DNA of 7,685 nt. It comes from CAZVEE01 sp964625525. GTDB taxonomy: Bacteria; Pseudomonadota; Alphaproteobacteria; JAJFIK01. The stretch spans positions 1 through 7,685 of the forward strand of contig CAZVEE010000123.1 in assembly GCA_964625525.1 (NCBI GenBank), written 5' to 3'. The translations under genes and the position numbers were made by a program. This document shows, one piece after another, positions 1 to 5,537 of the stretch. The notes below the pieces were generated by a model. That model was not told the DNA's origin and did not search any database. It saw nothing but the letters and a program-made list of their open reading frames with translations. The first letter of the stretch is position 1; each line of letters opens with the position of its first letter.

Positions 1-150
1 GGCTATCTGGCACCGGCGGCCTATGCCGCCGCTTTGAACGGGCAAGGCCCGGGCGGGACTGCGCCGCTCCGCGGCTCCGTCTCACCGGCCCTTGCACAAA
101 CCGCCCACATGGGCAAAATCAACCAACCGACTCCAGCTTCATCTGGATGA
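1..150 (+). CDS. IS3-family transposase (OrfB), C-terminal 49 residues, cut by window edge
   Basis: The frame is open from base 1 to the TGA at 148-150. It starts GYLAPAAYAAAL and ends in a low-complexity tail finishing TPASSG. GYLAP/TPxxYAAAL is the kind of sequence found after the DDE integrase core in IS3-family OrfB proteins (family knowledge), and the stop lies just inside the presumed terminal repeat. The DDE catalytic residues would be upstream, outside the window, so whether the enzyme is complete cannot be judged. The family cuts and joins DNA ends to move the element, usually as an OrfAB frameshift fusion. Confidence 0.65.
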   Translation, partial: GYLAPAAYAAALNGQGPGGTAPLRGSVSPALAQTAHMGKINQPTPASSG

Positions 151-168
151 AACTCGGGGGGCAGACCA
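1..168 (+). mobile_element. Right end of an IS3-family insertion sequence (left part outside window)
   Basis: This holds the end of a transposase gene, followed 18 bases after the stop codon by CAGACCA at 162-168. On the opposite strand the end reads TGGTCTGCCCCCCGAGTTTC, which begins with TG and is C-rich, as expected for the terminal inverted repeat of many IS3-family elements (IS407-like group, from memory). The transposase stop lies very close to the terminus, also normal for this family. The left end and the target duplication partner are outside the window, so the boundary at 168 is inferred from one end only. The next bases, TGGG (169-172), would be the candidate target duplication. 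Confidence 0.65.
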
Positions 169-311
169 TGGGCGTACCAGGCAAATGTGGACAGGACCAG
201 GGCGCGCTCGTCGGGAAAGTTCGACAATACGATTCCCAAAACACGCCAAGCGGTCCGCATGGAAATCGGCTCTAGGGTGATATCCGTCCATGCGCCTGAA
301 GCCATCGCCAC
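169..311 (-). pseudogene. Truncated minus-strand reading frame interrupted by the IS3-family element
   Basis: A minus-strand frame opens with GTG at 311, directly after the TGA (314-312) of the SDR frame upstream, with an ATG two codons later. It encodes a protein-like stretch (for example SMRTAWRVLGIVLSNF and ALVLSTFAWYAHG) and then runs into the insertion sequence at 168, where it continues only as antisense transposase DNA to a stop at 21. The immediate stop/start adjacency suggests translational coupling to the SDR gene in a former operon, or a distal part of the same gene separated by a mutation. I do not recognise the product. About 47 codons remain. No strong ribosome binding site is seen before either start codon. 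Confidence 0.4.
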
Positions 312-1419
312 TCACACGCTGACTTCGAGACGGGCTGCTTCATTTTGCGCCGCCTGGTCAGAGATTAATGAAAGCAGCGGCGGCAGATAGCTGGCGGGAT
401 CGAAGTCGCTTTGATTCACCGGGCCCGTCTCAGCCAGAACGCGATCATTGGCATAGAGTGTATTCTGATTGATGAACCGGAAATATGGGCGCAGCAGCCG
501 GAGCGCCCGGCGCGTGTCCGGCGGAAGCCTCTGTTCCGTCTTCGGCCATTCTGCGCCGCCGAGCCGTTCCGGTGCTGGCGCGCCGAAATGGTCCGCCACG
601 ATCGACAGAATGGACCGCCAGGACGGCGATAAGGTCGGTCCCGCACTGAGATGATAGAGATCATAGCGCCGGGCCGGGCTCATCATGAGAGCAAAGGATG
701 TTCGCGTTACGAAACTCAAAGGTACTAAATCTGTAGACGGATCACCGATAATGGGGACGGCGGGGCTGTTTTTCATGATGCAAAGGGGATAAATGGCTTC
801 CCGTACCATTTCCTCCGTAAGCACCTCATCGAGAATGACGAAACTCGGTCTCAGGGTCAATGTTTCGACAAAGGGCAGCGCGGCGCGCAACCGACGCTCG
901 GCCAGCGCTTTGGTGCGAGTGTAATCCACAAGATGCTCTGTGGTGTCACTTACGGCACCGTTTCATCGATCATCTCATTGGGATGCGCGCCGGTGGCAGC
1001 GGCACTACCATAATACACTACCTGACGCAGGCGACGCATGCCTTTGGCCAAGCGCAACACCTCGTCCAATCCGCTAATATTTGTGTCCCACACGGAGCGT
1101 ATATTGGCAAAATAGGTGGATGCGGCGCAATGGATCAGTGTGTCACTCTCACCGCACACGTTGTCCAGCATAGACGGTGCCATGCCCAATTGATGTTGTG
1201 TGAGATCGCCTGAAATGACAGTAACGCGCGATGTAAAAACGGTATGATAAATGTCGCCGCTCAGCCTCTCAAAGACTCTGGTCTCGGCGGATTTGCCATC
1301 ATCTGGGCGCCCTAAACAATATATGCGTCAGTTTGTTTCTCGCAGGAAAAGATGAAGCAGTGCCCCGCCAATAAGCCCGTTGCACCCGTGAGAAAGACGG
1401 TTTTCGACTGCCCAGCCAT
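312..1419 (-). pseudogene. Broken extended SDR / thioester-reductase-like (NAD_binding_4 type) gene
   Basis: Reading right to left from ATG at 1419 gives MAGQSKTVFLTGATG, the Rossmann start (TGATGxxGG). Joining frames gives a coherent protein of about 369 residues: the nucleotide-binding loop, then a YCLGRP-like second strand, GDL, DTLIHCAAST, VVYYGS with the likely catalytic Ser, and YTRTK, which is the YxxxK catalytic motif. This order is that of extended SDRs, closest to the thioester/fatty-acyl reductase group that reduces carrier- or CoA-bound acyl groups with NADPH. Lesions seen: a one-base loss near 1375-1377 right after TGATG, an in-frame TGA at 1330-1328, and a second one-base loss near 950 (after DETVP, before VSDTTEHL). 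Substrate unknown. Two or more independent lesions argue for real decay rather than a single sequencing error. Confidence 0.75.
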
Positions 1420-1663
1420 CTGTGAGGCCCCGTAACTAACAAGGGAAGTTCAACTGTATTATATGTAAACCGACATTCCCCACATGTAGCCCAAAATCGC
1501 GTTACCACACGCCGTCGGCACACCGAGATGGCGATTTCGCACTTCGTTTTTCATTCACAAAGATATGCTATTGCTGGAATTCGCCTCTGGCAAGCCATTT
1601 GGGGCAACACTCCCGTCCTTCAAACACAGTTTTCCCTTGGTCATCTCATTATGGTCTCCTCGT
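1420..1663. other. Intergenic stretch between SDR pseudogene and IS1380 remnant
   Basis: No credible gene is seen here. It holds the TATAAT above and a separated inverted repeat, AAATCGC (1494-1500) and GCGATTT (1531-1537), with a 30-base loop of unknown meaning. The stretch next to 1663 is probably the 3' untranslated end of the IS1380-family element, but I could not identify its terminal inverted repeat. Confidence 0.4.
1458..1463 (-). promoter_or_regulatory. Candidate -10 box (TATAAT) of the decayed SDR gene
   Basis: The minus strand reads TTTACATATAATACAG, which contains a perfect TATAAT, about 40 bases before the ATG at 1419. No good TTGACA-like box is visible 16-18 bases upstream, so this is a partial promoter match. 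The local AT-richness and the position just before a gene start support it; the gene behind it is now broken. Confidence 0.35.
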
Positions 1664-1999
1664 TCAAGCCGCTGGGTCAGCCGGTCGCCGCAGATCCGCG
1701 ATGTTCTCCAAAATGCGGCGCATGAGATTACGCGGCACGGCGATGTCGGCCATCTGGAAGACGGCATAACGGGCATGGGCGACGGCCTTGGCCCCGATCT
1801 TCACCAGCTTCTCGCGCAATGTGGTGAGGCACCACTGCTCGACCTCTTTGGGCAATGTCAGGGTGCGCAGGATATTGGCGAGATTGTGGGCCAGGGCGTG
1901 AAGCTGGAGGCGGACTTCATTGCTGCGGAACTTGGTGAAAGACAGGCGTGTCCAGCGGATGGCGGCCTTGCCCTCTTTAATCCATTGTTCCGCCGTCCC
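1664..1999 (-). pseudogene. IS1380-family transposase, C-terminal fragment
   Basis: The minus-strand frame contains GTAEQWIKEGKAAIRWTRLS, followed by RLQLHALAHNLANILRTL, LREKLVKIGAKAVAHARY, VFQMADIAVPRNL and a stop at 1666-1664. This run is characteristic of the C-terminus of IS1380-family DDE transposases: the E of AEQWIKEGK lies in the last catalytic block and is followed by the helical YNLANxLR segment. Only about 112 residues remain, against roughly 430-460 for a full enzyme, so the DDE core is missing and the element cannot move by itself. Similarity stops abruptly upstream of the GTAEQW glycine (1999). The frame stays open beyond it into unrelated sequence, which suggests a deletion or recombination joint. 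Confidence 0.85.
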
Positions 2000-2098
2000 C
2001 GCTAACCCCAAAGTGGTACCAAGCAGCAAAACGGCAAAGACCAGTATCGGCGCGCCAGAGTCCGGCACCGTTCCATGATCTGGTTTGTCGGCCTGCAT
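2000..2098 (-). other. VPDSG-CTERM-like sorting tail fused in frame to the transposase remnant
   Basis: The in-frame extension starts with ATG at 2098, directly after a TAA in the same frame. It encodes a short polar lead, then GTVPDSG (VPDSG at 2068-2054) followed by a hydrophobic run (ILVFAVLLLGTTLGLAG) up to the transposase joint. VPDSG followed at once by a membrane helix and then basic residues is the layout of the VPDSG variant of PEP-CTERM tails, which exosortase-type proteases recognise. The basic cluster is missing here because transposase sequence begins where it should be. No ribosome binding site is obvious before 2098. The match could be chance: only one short motif supports it, and no exosortase gene is in the window. 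Confidence 0.35.
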
Positions 2099-2272
2099 TT
2101 ATCGTTGTGCCCCACCCGTAAACTGCCCGCAGTCTACTGGTGGTCGCGCACTATCGCATCCTCGGGACGTGCGTTCTTGGGCTGAGCGTGACCGGAAAGC
2201 GACGGTTGATCCCTCTTAACACTGTGTTGCACGCATTGGCTCTTGATTCGCGGTCGTCGCGCGGGCGATACA

Positions 2273-2289
2273 CTTTAAGATACTTAAAG
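2273..2289 (+). promoter_or_regulatory. Perfect 7-3-7 inverted repeat overlapping a ribosome binding site
   Basis: CTTTAAG (2273-2279), ATA, CTTAAAG (2283-2289) is a perfect dyad. Its right arm shares AAAG with the strong Shine-Dalgarno sequence AAAGGAG (2286-2292). As DNA it could be an operator; as RNA it could fold and hide the ribosome binding site of the short reading frame at 2298. A loose promoter match, TTGATT (2243-2248) with GATACA (2267-2272) at 18 bases, lies just upstream. All of this is inference from sequence shape. Confidence 0.4.
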
Positions 2290-2297
2290 GAGCTTCA

Positions 2298-2396
2298 GTG
2301 CAGTTTGAAAAAATTGAGTGTGTCTCTGGCGAAAGCCGTTTTTTCATCGCTGAACTGAACCAAGACCAAATCGGGATGACCGTCGGGCGCTGCTGA
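2298..2396 (+). CDS. Possible 32-residue leader or small protein upstream of the OmpA-like gene
   Basis: GTG at 2298 is preceded at 5 bases by the clear ribosome binding site AAAGGAG (2286-2292), the best seen in this stretch. The frame encodes VQFEKIECVSGESRFF followed by an IAELNQDQIG stretch, ending MTVGRC at TGA 2394-2396. The peptide is mixed polar with no membrane helix, and two Cys are present. It stops 54 bases before the OmpA-like start, so it may act as a translated leader, be a small protein, or be the leftover start of a deleted gene. I do not recognise it. The strong ribosome binding site with an inverted repeat over it is the main support. Confidence 0.4.
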   Translation: MQFEKIECVSGESRFFIAELNQDQIGMTVGRC

Positions 2397-2450
2397 GTGC
2401 ACAGCACCGCAGACCCGCCAGTGCCGAGTAGTGATGAGGGGTCTATGACG

Positions 2451-3530
2451 ATGTTGCGTAAATCCACCATGGCTGCGCTGGCCGTGCTTGGCCTGACCAT
2501 GACCTGGGGCCAGCCCGCCAGCGCCGAAACGCCGGGCAGTTCTTACATCAAAATCGAAGGCGGCTACGTCTTTGAAAGCGAAGCTGATCACGAGGACGGT
2601 GGTCCGCGCACGGAAACCGATTTCGACGATGGCTTCGTGGCGAGCGGTGCTTACGGCTACTACATTGCGCCGAACCTGCGGCTGGAGGGGGAAGCCTCTT
2701 ACCAGCGTAATACGGTGGATGACAGCTCCAACGGCTTTTCCGGCCAGGGCGATCTGCGCGCCTGGACTGGCATGGCGACCCTCTATCATGACTTGCCGCT
2801 GGGCACGCGCCTGAAGCCCTATGTGGGTGTCGGGATCGGTTGGGCCCTCATCAATCCGAACTATTCGCTGTCGGGTCTGACGGACAATAAGGACTTGAAC
2901 TTCGCCTGGCAGGGATCTGCCGGTGTGGAATACGCCGTGTCCGATCAGGTCAGCATCGACACTCGCTATCGCTATCTGGATGGCGGCCGCTATGACTTTG
3001 CGGGCGGCAATGCGCGCTATCGCAATCATGCGGTGCTGACAGGGCTGCGCTTCAAATTCGGCGCCACGCCGCCGCCGCCGCAGCGCCCGGTTCCGCCGCG
3101 TCCGGCCGCTCAGCCTGCACCGGCCCCGGCCCCCGTGGCACCGCCGCCCGTGCCGGAACCGGCCGTGCGTGAAGCGGCTGACCTGGTCGAGAATGTCTAT
3201 TTCGGCTTTGACTCCGCCGAGTTGACCGCGCAAGGCATCGCCGTGATCGACCGGGCCATTGCCGTGATGCGCCGTCAGGGCGTGGAGCGGGTGGACCTGG
3301 AAGGCCACACGGACTCCTCCGGGGACGCTGCCTATAACGAACGCTTGGCCCAGCGTCGGGCCGAAGCGGTGCGCGATGCCCTGGTGGCGCGCGGCGTGCC
3401 GGCCGACCGCATCACACTGATCGGCAAAGGCGAGCGGGACCTCGCGGTGGCGACCGGCGATGGTGTGCGCAACCCGTCGAACCGCTATGTGCGGGTTCAT
3501 ATCGATTTCCCGGCGCTTGTCACCCAGTGA
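2451..3530 (+). CDS. OmpA-family outer-membrane protein (beta-barrel plus peptidoglycan-binding domain)
   Basis: This structural protein links outer membrane to cell wall. The start at 2451 is preferred because GAGGGG (2436-2441) lies 9 bases upstream; ATG 2445 is 3 bases from it, and an upstream GTG at 2397 has no suitable site. Residues 1-25 form a signal peptide with an ASA cleavage site. Residues about 30-203 alternate like an eight-strand barrel (SYIKIEGGYVF, PYVGVGIGWALI, SIDTRYRYL, and closing strand VLTGLRFKFG). A Pro/Ala-rich linker runs about 205-238, then an OmpA_C domain from about 245 to the end. Asp288 in GHTDSSG and Arg303 in NERLAQRRAEAV match the two diaminopimelate-contacting residues of E. 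coli OmpA (Asp241, Arg256). Its 359 residues are normal for the family. A strong terminator follows, so it is probably transcribed alone or with the short frame upstream. Ligand and porin activity are unknown. Confidence 0.92.
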   Translation: MLRKSTMAALAVLGLTMTWGQPASAETPGSSYIKIEGGYVFESEADHEDGGPRTETDFDDGFVASGAYGYYIAPNLRLEGEASYQRNTVDDSSNGFSGQGDLRAWTGMATLYHDLPLGTRLKPYVGVGIGWALINPNYSLSGLTDNKDLNFAWQGSAGVEYAVSDQVSIDTRYRYLDGGRYDFAGGNARYRNHAVLTGLRFKFGATPPPPQRPVPPRPAAQPAPAPAPVAPPPVPEPAVREAADLVENVYFGFDSAELTAQGIAVIDRAIAVMRRQGVERVDLEGHTDSSGDAAYNERLAQRRAEAVRDALVARGVPADRITLIGKGERDLAVATGDGVRNPSNRYVRVHIDFPALVTQ

Positions 3531-3555
3531 CCTGAGCATCGGATCGGACCATCGG

Positions 3556-3585
3556 AACGCCGCTCCCCGTCGGGGGCGGCGTTTT
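3556..3585 (+). terminator. Intrinsic terminator of the OmpA-like gene
   Basis: The arms AACGCCGC-T-CCCC and GGGG-GCGGCGTT pair with a single bulged T around a GTC loop, and TTTT (3582-3585) closes the stem. It begins 25 bases after the OmpA-like stop codon and before the aminotransferase start, so it should separate the two transcription units. The T run is short. Confidence 0.75.
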
Positions 3586-3654
3586 GCGTTAGGGGGCGTA
3601 AACGCGGGGGACGGGCCTCTTGTGCGTTCCGCACGGACCCGGCACATTGGGCGC

Positions 3655-4860
3655 ATGAGTCCGACAGAGTTCTACCGCATCAAGCGGCTCCCCCCTTATG
3701 TCTTTGCCGAGGTGAACGCGCTCAAGGCCGAAGCGCGGGCGCAAGGCCGCGACGTGATCGATTTCGGCATGGGCAACCCGGATCTGCCGACACCGGAGCA
3801 TATCGTTGAGAAGCTGCGCGAGTGCGCGCTTGATCCCAAGGCCCATCGCTATTCCGCGTCGCGCGGTATCCCGGGTCTGCGCCGCGCATGCGCGGGCTAT
3901 TATGCGCGGCGCTTTGGCGTCGATCTGGACCCGGAGCGGGAGATTGTGGTCACGCTGGGTTCTAAGGAGGGGCTTGCCAATCTGGCGCAGGCGCTGACGG
4001 CGCCGGGCGACGTGGTGCTGTGTCCAGACCCGAGCTATCCGATCCACGCTTTCGGGTTCATTATTGCGGGCGCGTCGGTGCGCAATGTGCCACTGCTGCC
4101 GCTCGACAGCTTCTTTTCTCGGCTGGCCTATGCCTGCGCCCATTCGGTGCCCAAGCCAACGGCCTTAATCCTTAACTTTCCCGCCAATCCGACGGCGGAA
4201 GTGGTGGGCCTTGATTTCTATACAGAAGCCGTGGCCTTCGCGCGCTCGGCGGGGCTGCGCATTTTGTCGGATCTGGCTTATTCGGAGATCTATTTCGACG
4301 GCTCGCCACCACCATCGATCCTACAAGTGCCCGGGGCGAAAGAGCTGGCGGTGGAATTCACGTCCATGTCCAAAACCTATTCCATGCCCGGCTGGCGGAT
4401 TGGCTTCGCGGCCGGGGATCCAACCATGATCGCGGCCTTGGCCCGGGTGAAATCCTATTTGGATTATGGCGCGTTCACACCCATTCAAGTGGCGGCTGCG
4501 GCGGCCCTGAACGGTCCACAAGACTGTGTGGCGCAGCACCGGGAGATCTACTGCCGCCGCCGCGATGTGTTGGTCGAGGCCTTCGGCCAAGCCGGTTTTC
4601 CAGTGCCGGCACCGGCGGCCACCATGTTTGCCTGGGCGCCGGTGCCGGAGCCGTTTCGGCATTTGGGCGCGCTTGGCTTCTCCAAACTCCTCTTGGAGCG
4701 GGCCGACGTGGCCGTGGCGCCGGGGATCGGTTTTGGCGAACATGGGGAAGGCGCGGTGCGGATCGCGCTGGTGGAGAACGAGCAGCGTATTCGCCAGGCG
4801 GCGCGGGGTATTCGGCGTCTGTTTGCCGCGCCGGAGGCGACGGCGGCGGTGAGCGGCTGA
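3655..4860 (+). CDS. PLP-dependent class I/II aminotransferase, AlaC / LL-DAP-aminotransferase-like
   Basis: A cytosolic fold-type I aminotransferase of 401 residues. The start at 3655 gives MSPTEFYRIKRLPPYVFAEV, matching the usual N-terminus of AlaC-type enzymes (YRIKRLPPYVF); the frame is open further upstream but runs into the terminator. Motifs: DFGMGNPDLPTP near the N-terminus, LNFPANPTAEV (cofactor-binding Asn), SDLAYSEIYFDG (Asp contacting the pyridine nitrogen), and SMSKTYSMPGWRIGF with Lys240 as the Schiff-base lysine. The GAVRIALVENEQRIRQA segment carries the Arg expected to hold the substrate carboxylate. AlaC of E. coli makes alanine from pyruvate and glutamate; relatives are labelled LL-diaminopimelate aminotransferases, often without proof. 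Either is possible here and no biosynthetic neighbour decides it. No strong ribosome binding site is seen. In alphaproteobacteria such genes often sit near homoserine dehydrogenase, which is not present here. Confidence 0.9.
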   Translation: MSPTEFYRIKRLPPYVFAEVNALKAEARAQGRDVIDFGMGNPDLPTPEHIVEKLRECALDPKAHRYSASRGIPGLRRACAGYYARRFGVDLDPEREIVVTLGSKEGLANLAQALTAPGDVVLCPDPSYPIHAFGFIIAGASVRNVPLLPLDSFFSRLAYACAHSVPKPTALILNFPANPTAEVVGLDFYTEAVAFARSAGLRILSDLAYSEIYFDGSPPPSILQVPGAKELAVEFTSMSKTYSMPGWRIGFAAGDPTMIAALARVKSYLDYGAFTPIQVAAAAALNGPQDCVAQHREIYCRRRDVLVEAFGQAGFPVPAPAATMFAWAPVPEPFRHLGALGFSKLLLERADVAVAPGIGFGEHGEGAVRIALVENEQRIRQAARGIRRLFAAPEATAAVSG

Positions 4861-5325
4861 GTGGTTTCCGAAAGTACTGATTTTTCAGTCTAGAATATTG
4901 TTTTGTCTAAGTCTGTCTTCTTGGCAGGGCTTGCGCACAGAGTCGTTCTAACCTGTCGTCGCCTGCACAACCGCGACTCGATTAGCCCTAAGGTCATCTT
5001 GCCAGTATTGTTACGGTCCTCATTTGTTTCTCCAAACAGCATGTTTTCTGCCACATTATTTTCCATAATTTATGTTTTCGTCAAAATGATGCGGTCTCGC
5101 CTAAGGTGTATTGTTTTCTAATTTTACTTGCGTTTTGAGATTAAGCTGGCATTATTTAGCCCAAGGGATAGCGGCGACGGGCTGTGGGATGCGCGCAGCC
5201 GAGGTGTAAATCATCAAATATGCATGTGGACCGTCGCACGCATGGTGATGGCGCCGGTCTAGGGTCAAGAGCGCCGTTGAAAGCGTGGCACGGCTGAAGG
5301 ATCGCCAAAACCAGTGGGGTGAGCG
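4861..5325. other. 465-bp gene-free gap with an AT-rich half
   Basis: No convincing gene is seen. Bases 4861-5160 are about 40% GC by hand count, far below the flanking genes; 5161-5325 returns to high GC. The AT-rich part contains two similar stretches, TATTGTTTTGTCTAAG and TATTGTTTTCTAA, and two copies of CCTAAGGT. A loose promoter match for the operon at 5326, TTGCGT then CATTAT 16 bases on, lies around 5129-5156. The one 72-codon frame inside it has a TTG start, no ribosome binding site and unusual composition, so I do not call it. Confidence 0.6.
4876..4889 (+). terminator. Short hairpin after the aminotransferase gene, possible weak terminator
   Basis: ACTGA-TTTT-TCAGT is a perfect 5-bp stem starting 16 bases after the stop codon. 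The stem is AT-rich and no T run follows at once (TTTTGTC comes 13 bases later), so it would be weak as an intrinsic terminator. Confidence 0.3.
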
Positions 5326-5532
5326 ATGAGGGATCTATCCCGGCGAGCATTTCTGCGCTCGGTCCAGCGGCCGCTTTTGGCCGGCGCCTTGGCCACCGGC
5401 AGTCTTTGGGGTGCCAACAGCGCATTTGCTCGTGTTGGCGAGCCAGAGCCTGCAAGCGGCACCGGTGGTGACGAGGATGACTTCGTGATCGTCGATGGTT
5501 GGGTGCTGAAGCGCAGTGACCTGAGGGGTTGA
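5326..5532 (+). CDS. Tat-signal small protein, probable escort subunit of the GMC oxidoreductase
   Basis: This 68-residue protein is half signal. MRDLSRRAFLRS holds the twin-arginine motif SRRAFL (Arg6-Arg7), followed by a hydrophobic stretch (PLLAGALATGSLWGAN) and an AFA cleavage site at 33-35. The mature part is only 33 residues: a Gly/Pro/acidic spacer, then DDFVIVDGWVLKRSDL. It overlaps the longest possible frame of the next gene by 3 bases and ends 5 bases before that gene's preferred ATG, so the two are translated together. The GMC enzyme has no export signal, so the likely role is to bind the folded flavoprotein and carry it through the Tat pore, as the larger small subunits of gluconate and fructose dehydrogenases do. 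That role is inferred. Similar short Tat proteins beside GMC genes are often misnamed transcriptional initiation protein Tat. A weak GGGGTGAG-type site precedes ATG 5326. Confidence 0.8.
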   Translation: MRDLSRRAFLRSVQRPLLAGALATGSLWGANSAFARVGEPEPASGTGGDEDDFVIVDGWVLKRSDLRG

Positions 5533-5537
5533 GCCGC

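Noticed and set aside
1565..2005. A 146-codon plus-strand frame over the IS1380 region
   Set aside because: It is the antisense of the clearly recognisable transposase C-terminus.
2295..3656. A 453-codon minus-strand frame opposite the OmpA-like gene
   Set aside because: Its protein is rich in Arg, His, Gly and Ala with no recognisable motif, as expected from the antisense of a high-GC gene; the plus-strand OmpA-like gene explains the region fully.
4903..5121. A 72-codon plus-strand frame in the AT-rich gap
   Set aside because: It starts with TTG, has no ribosome binding site, shows no domain pattern and simply fills a stretch low in stop codons.
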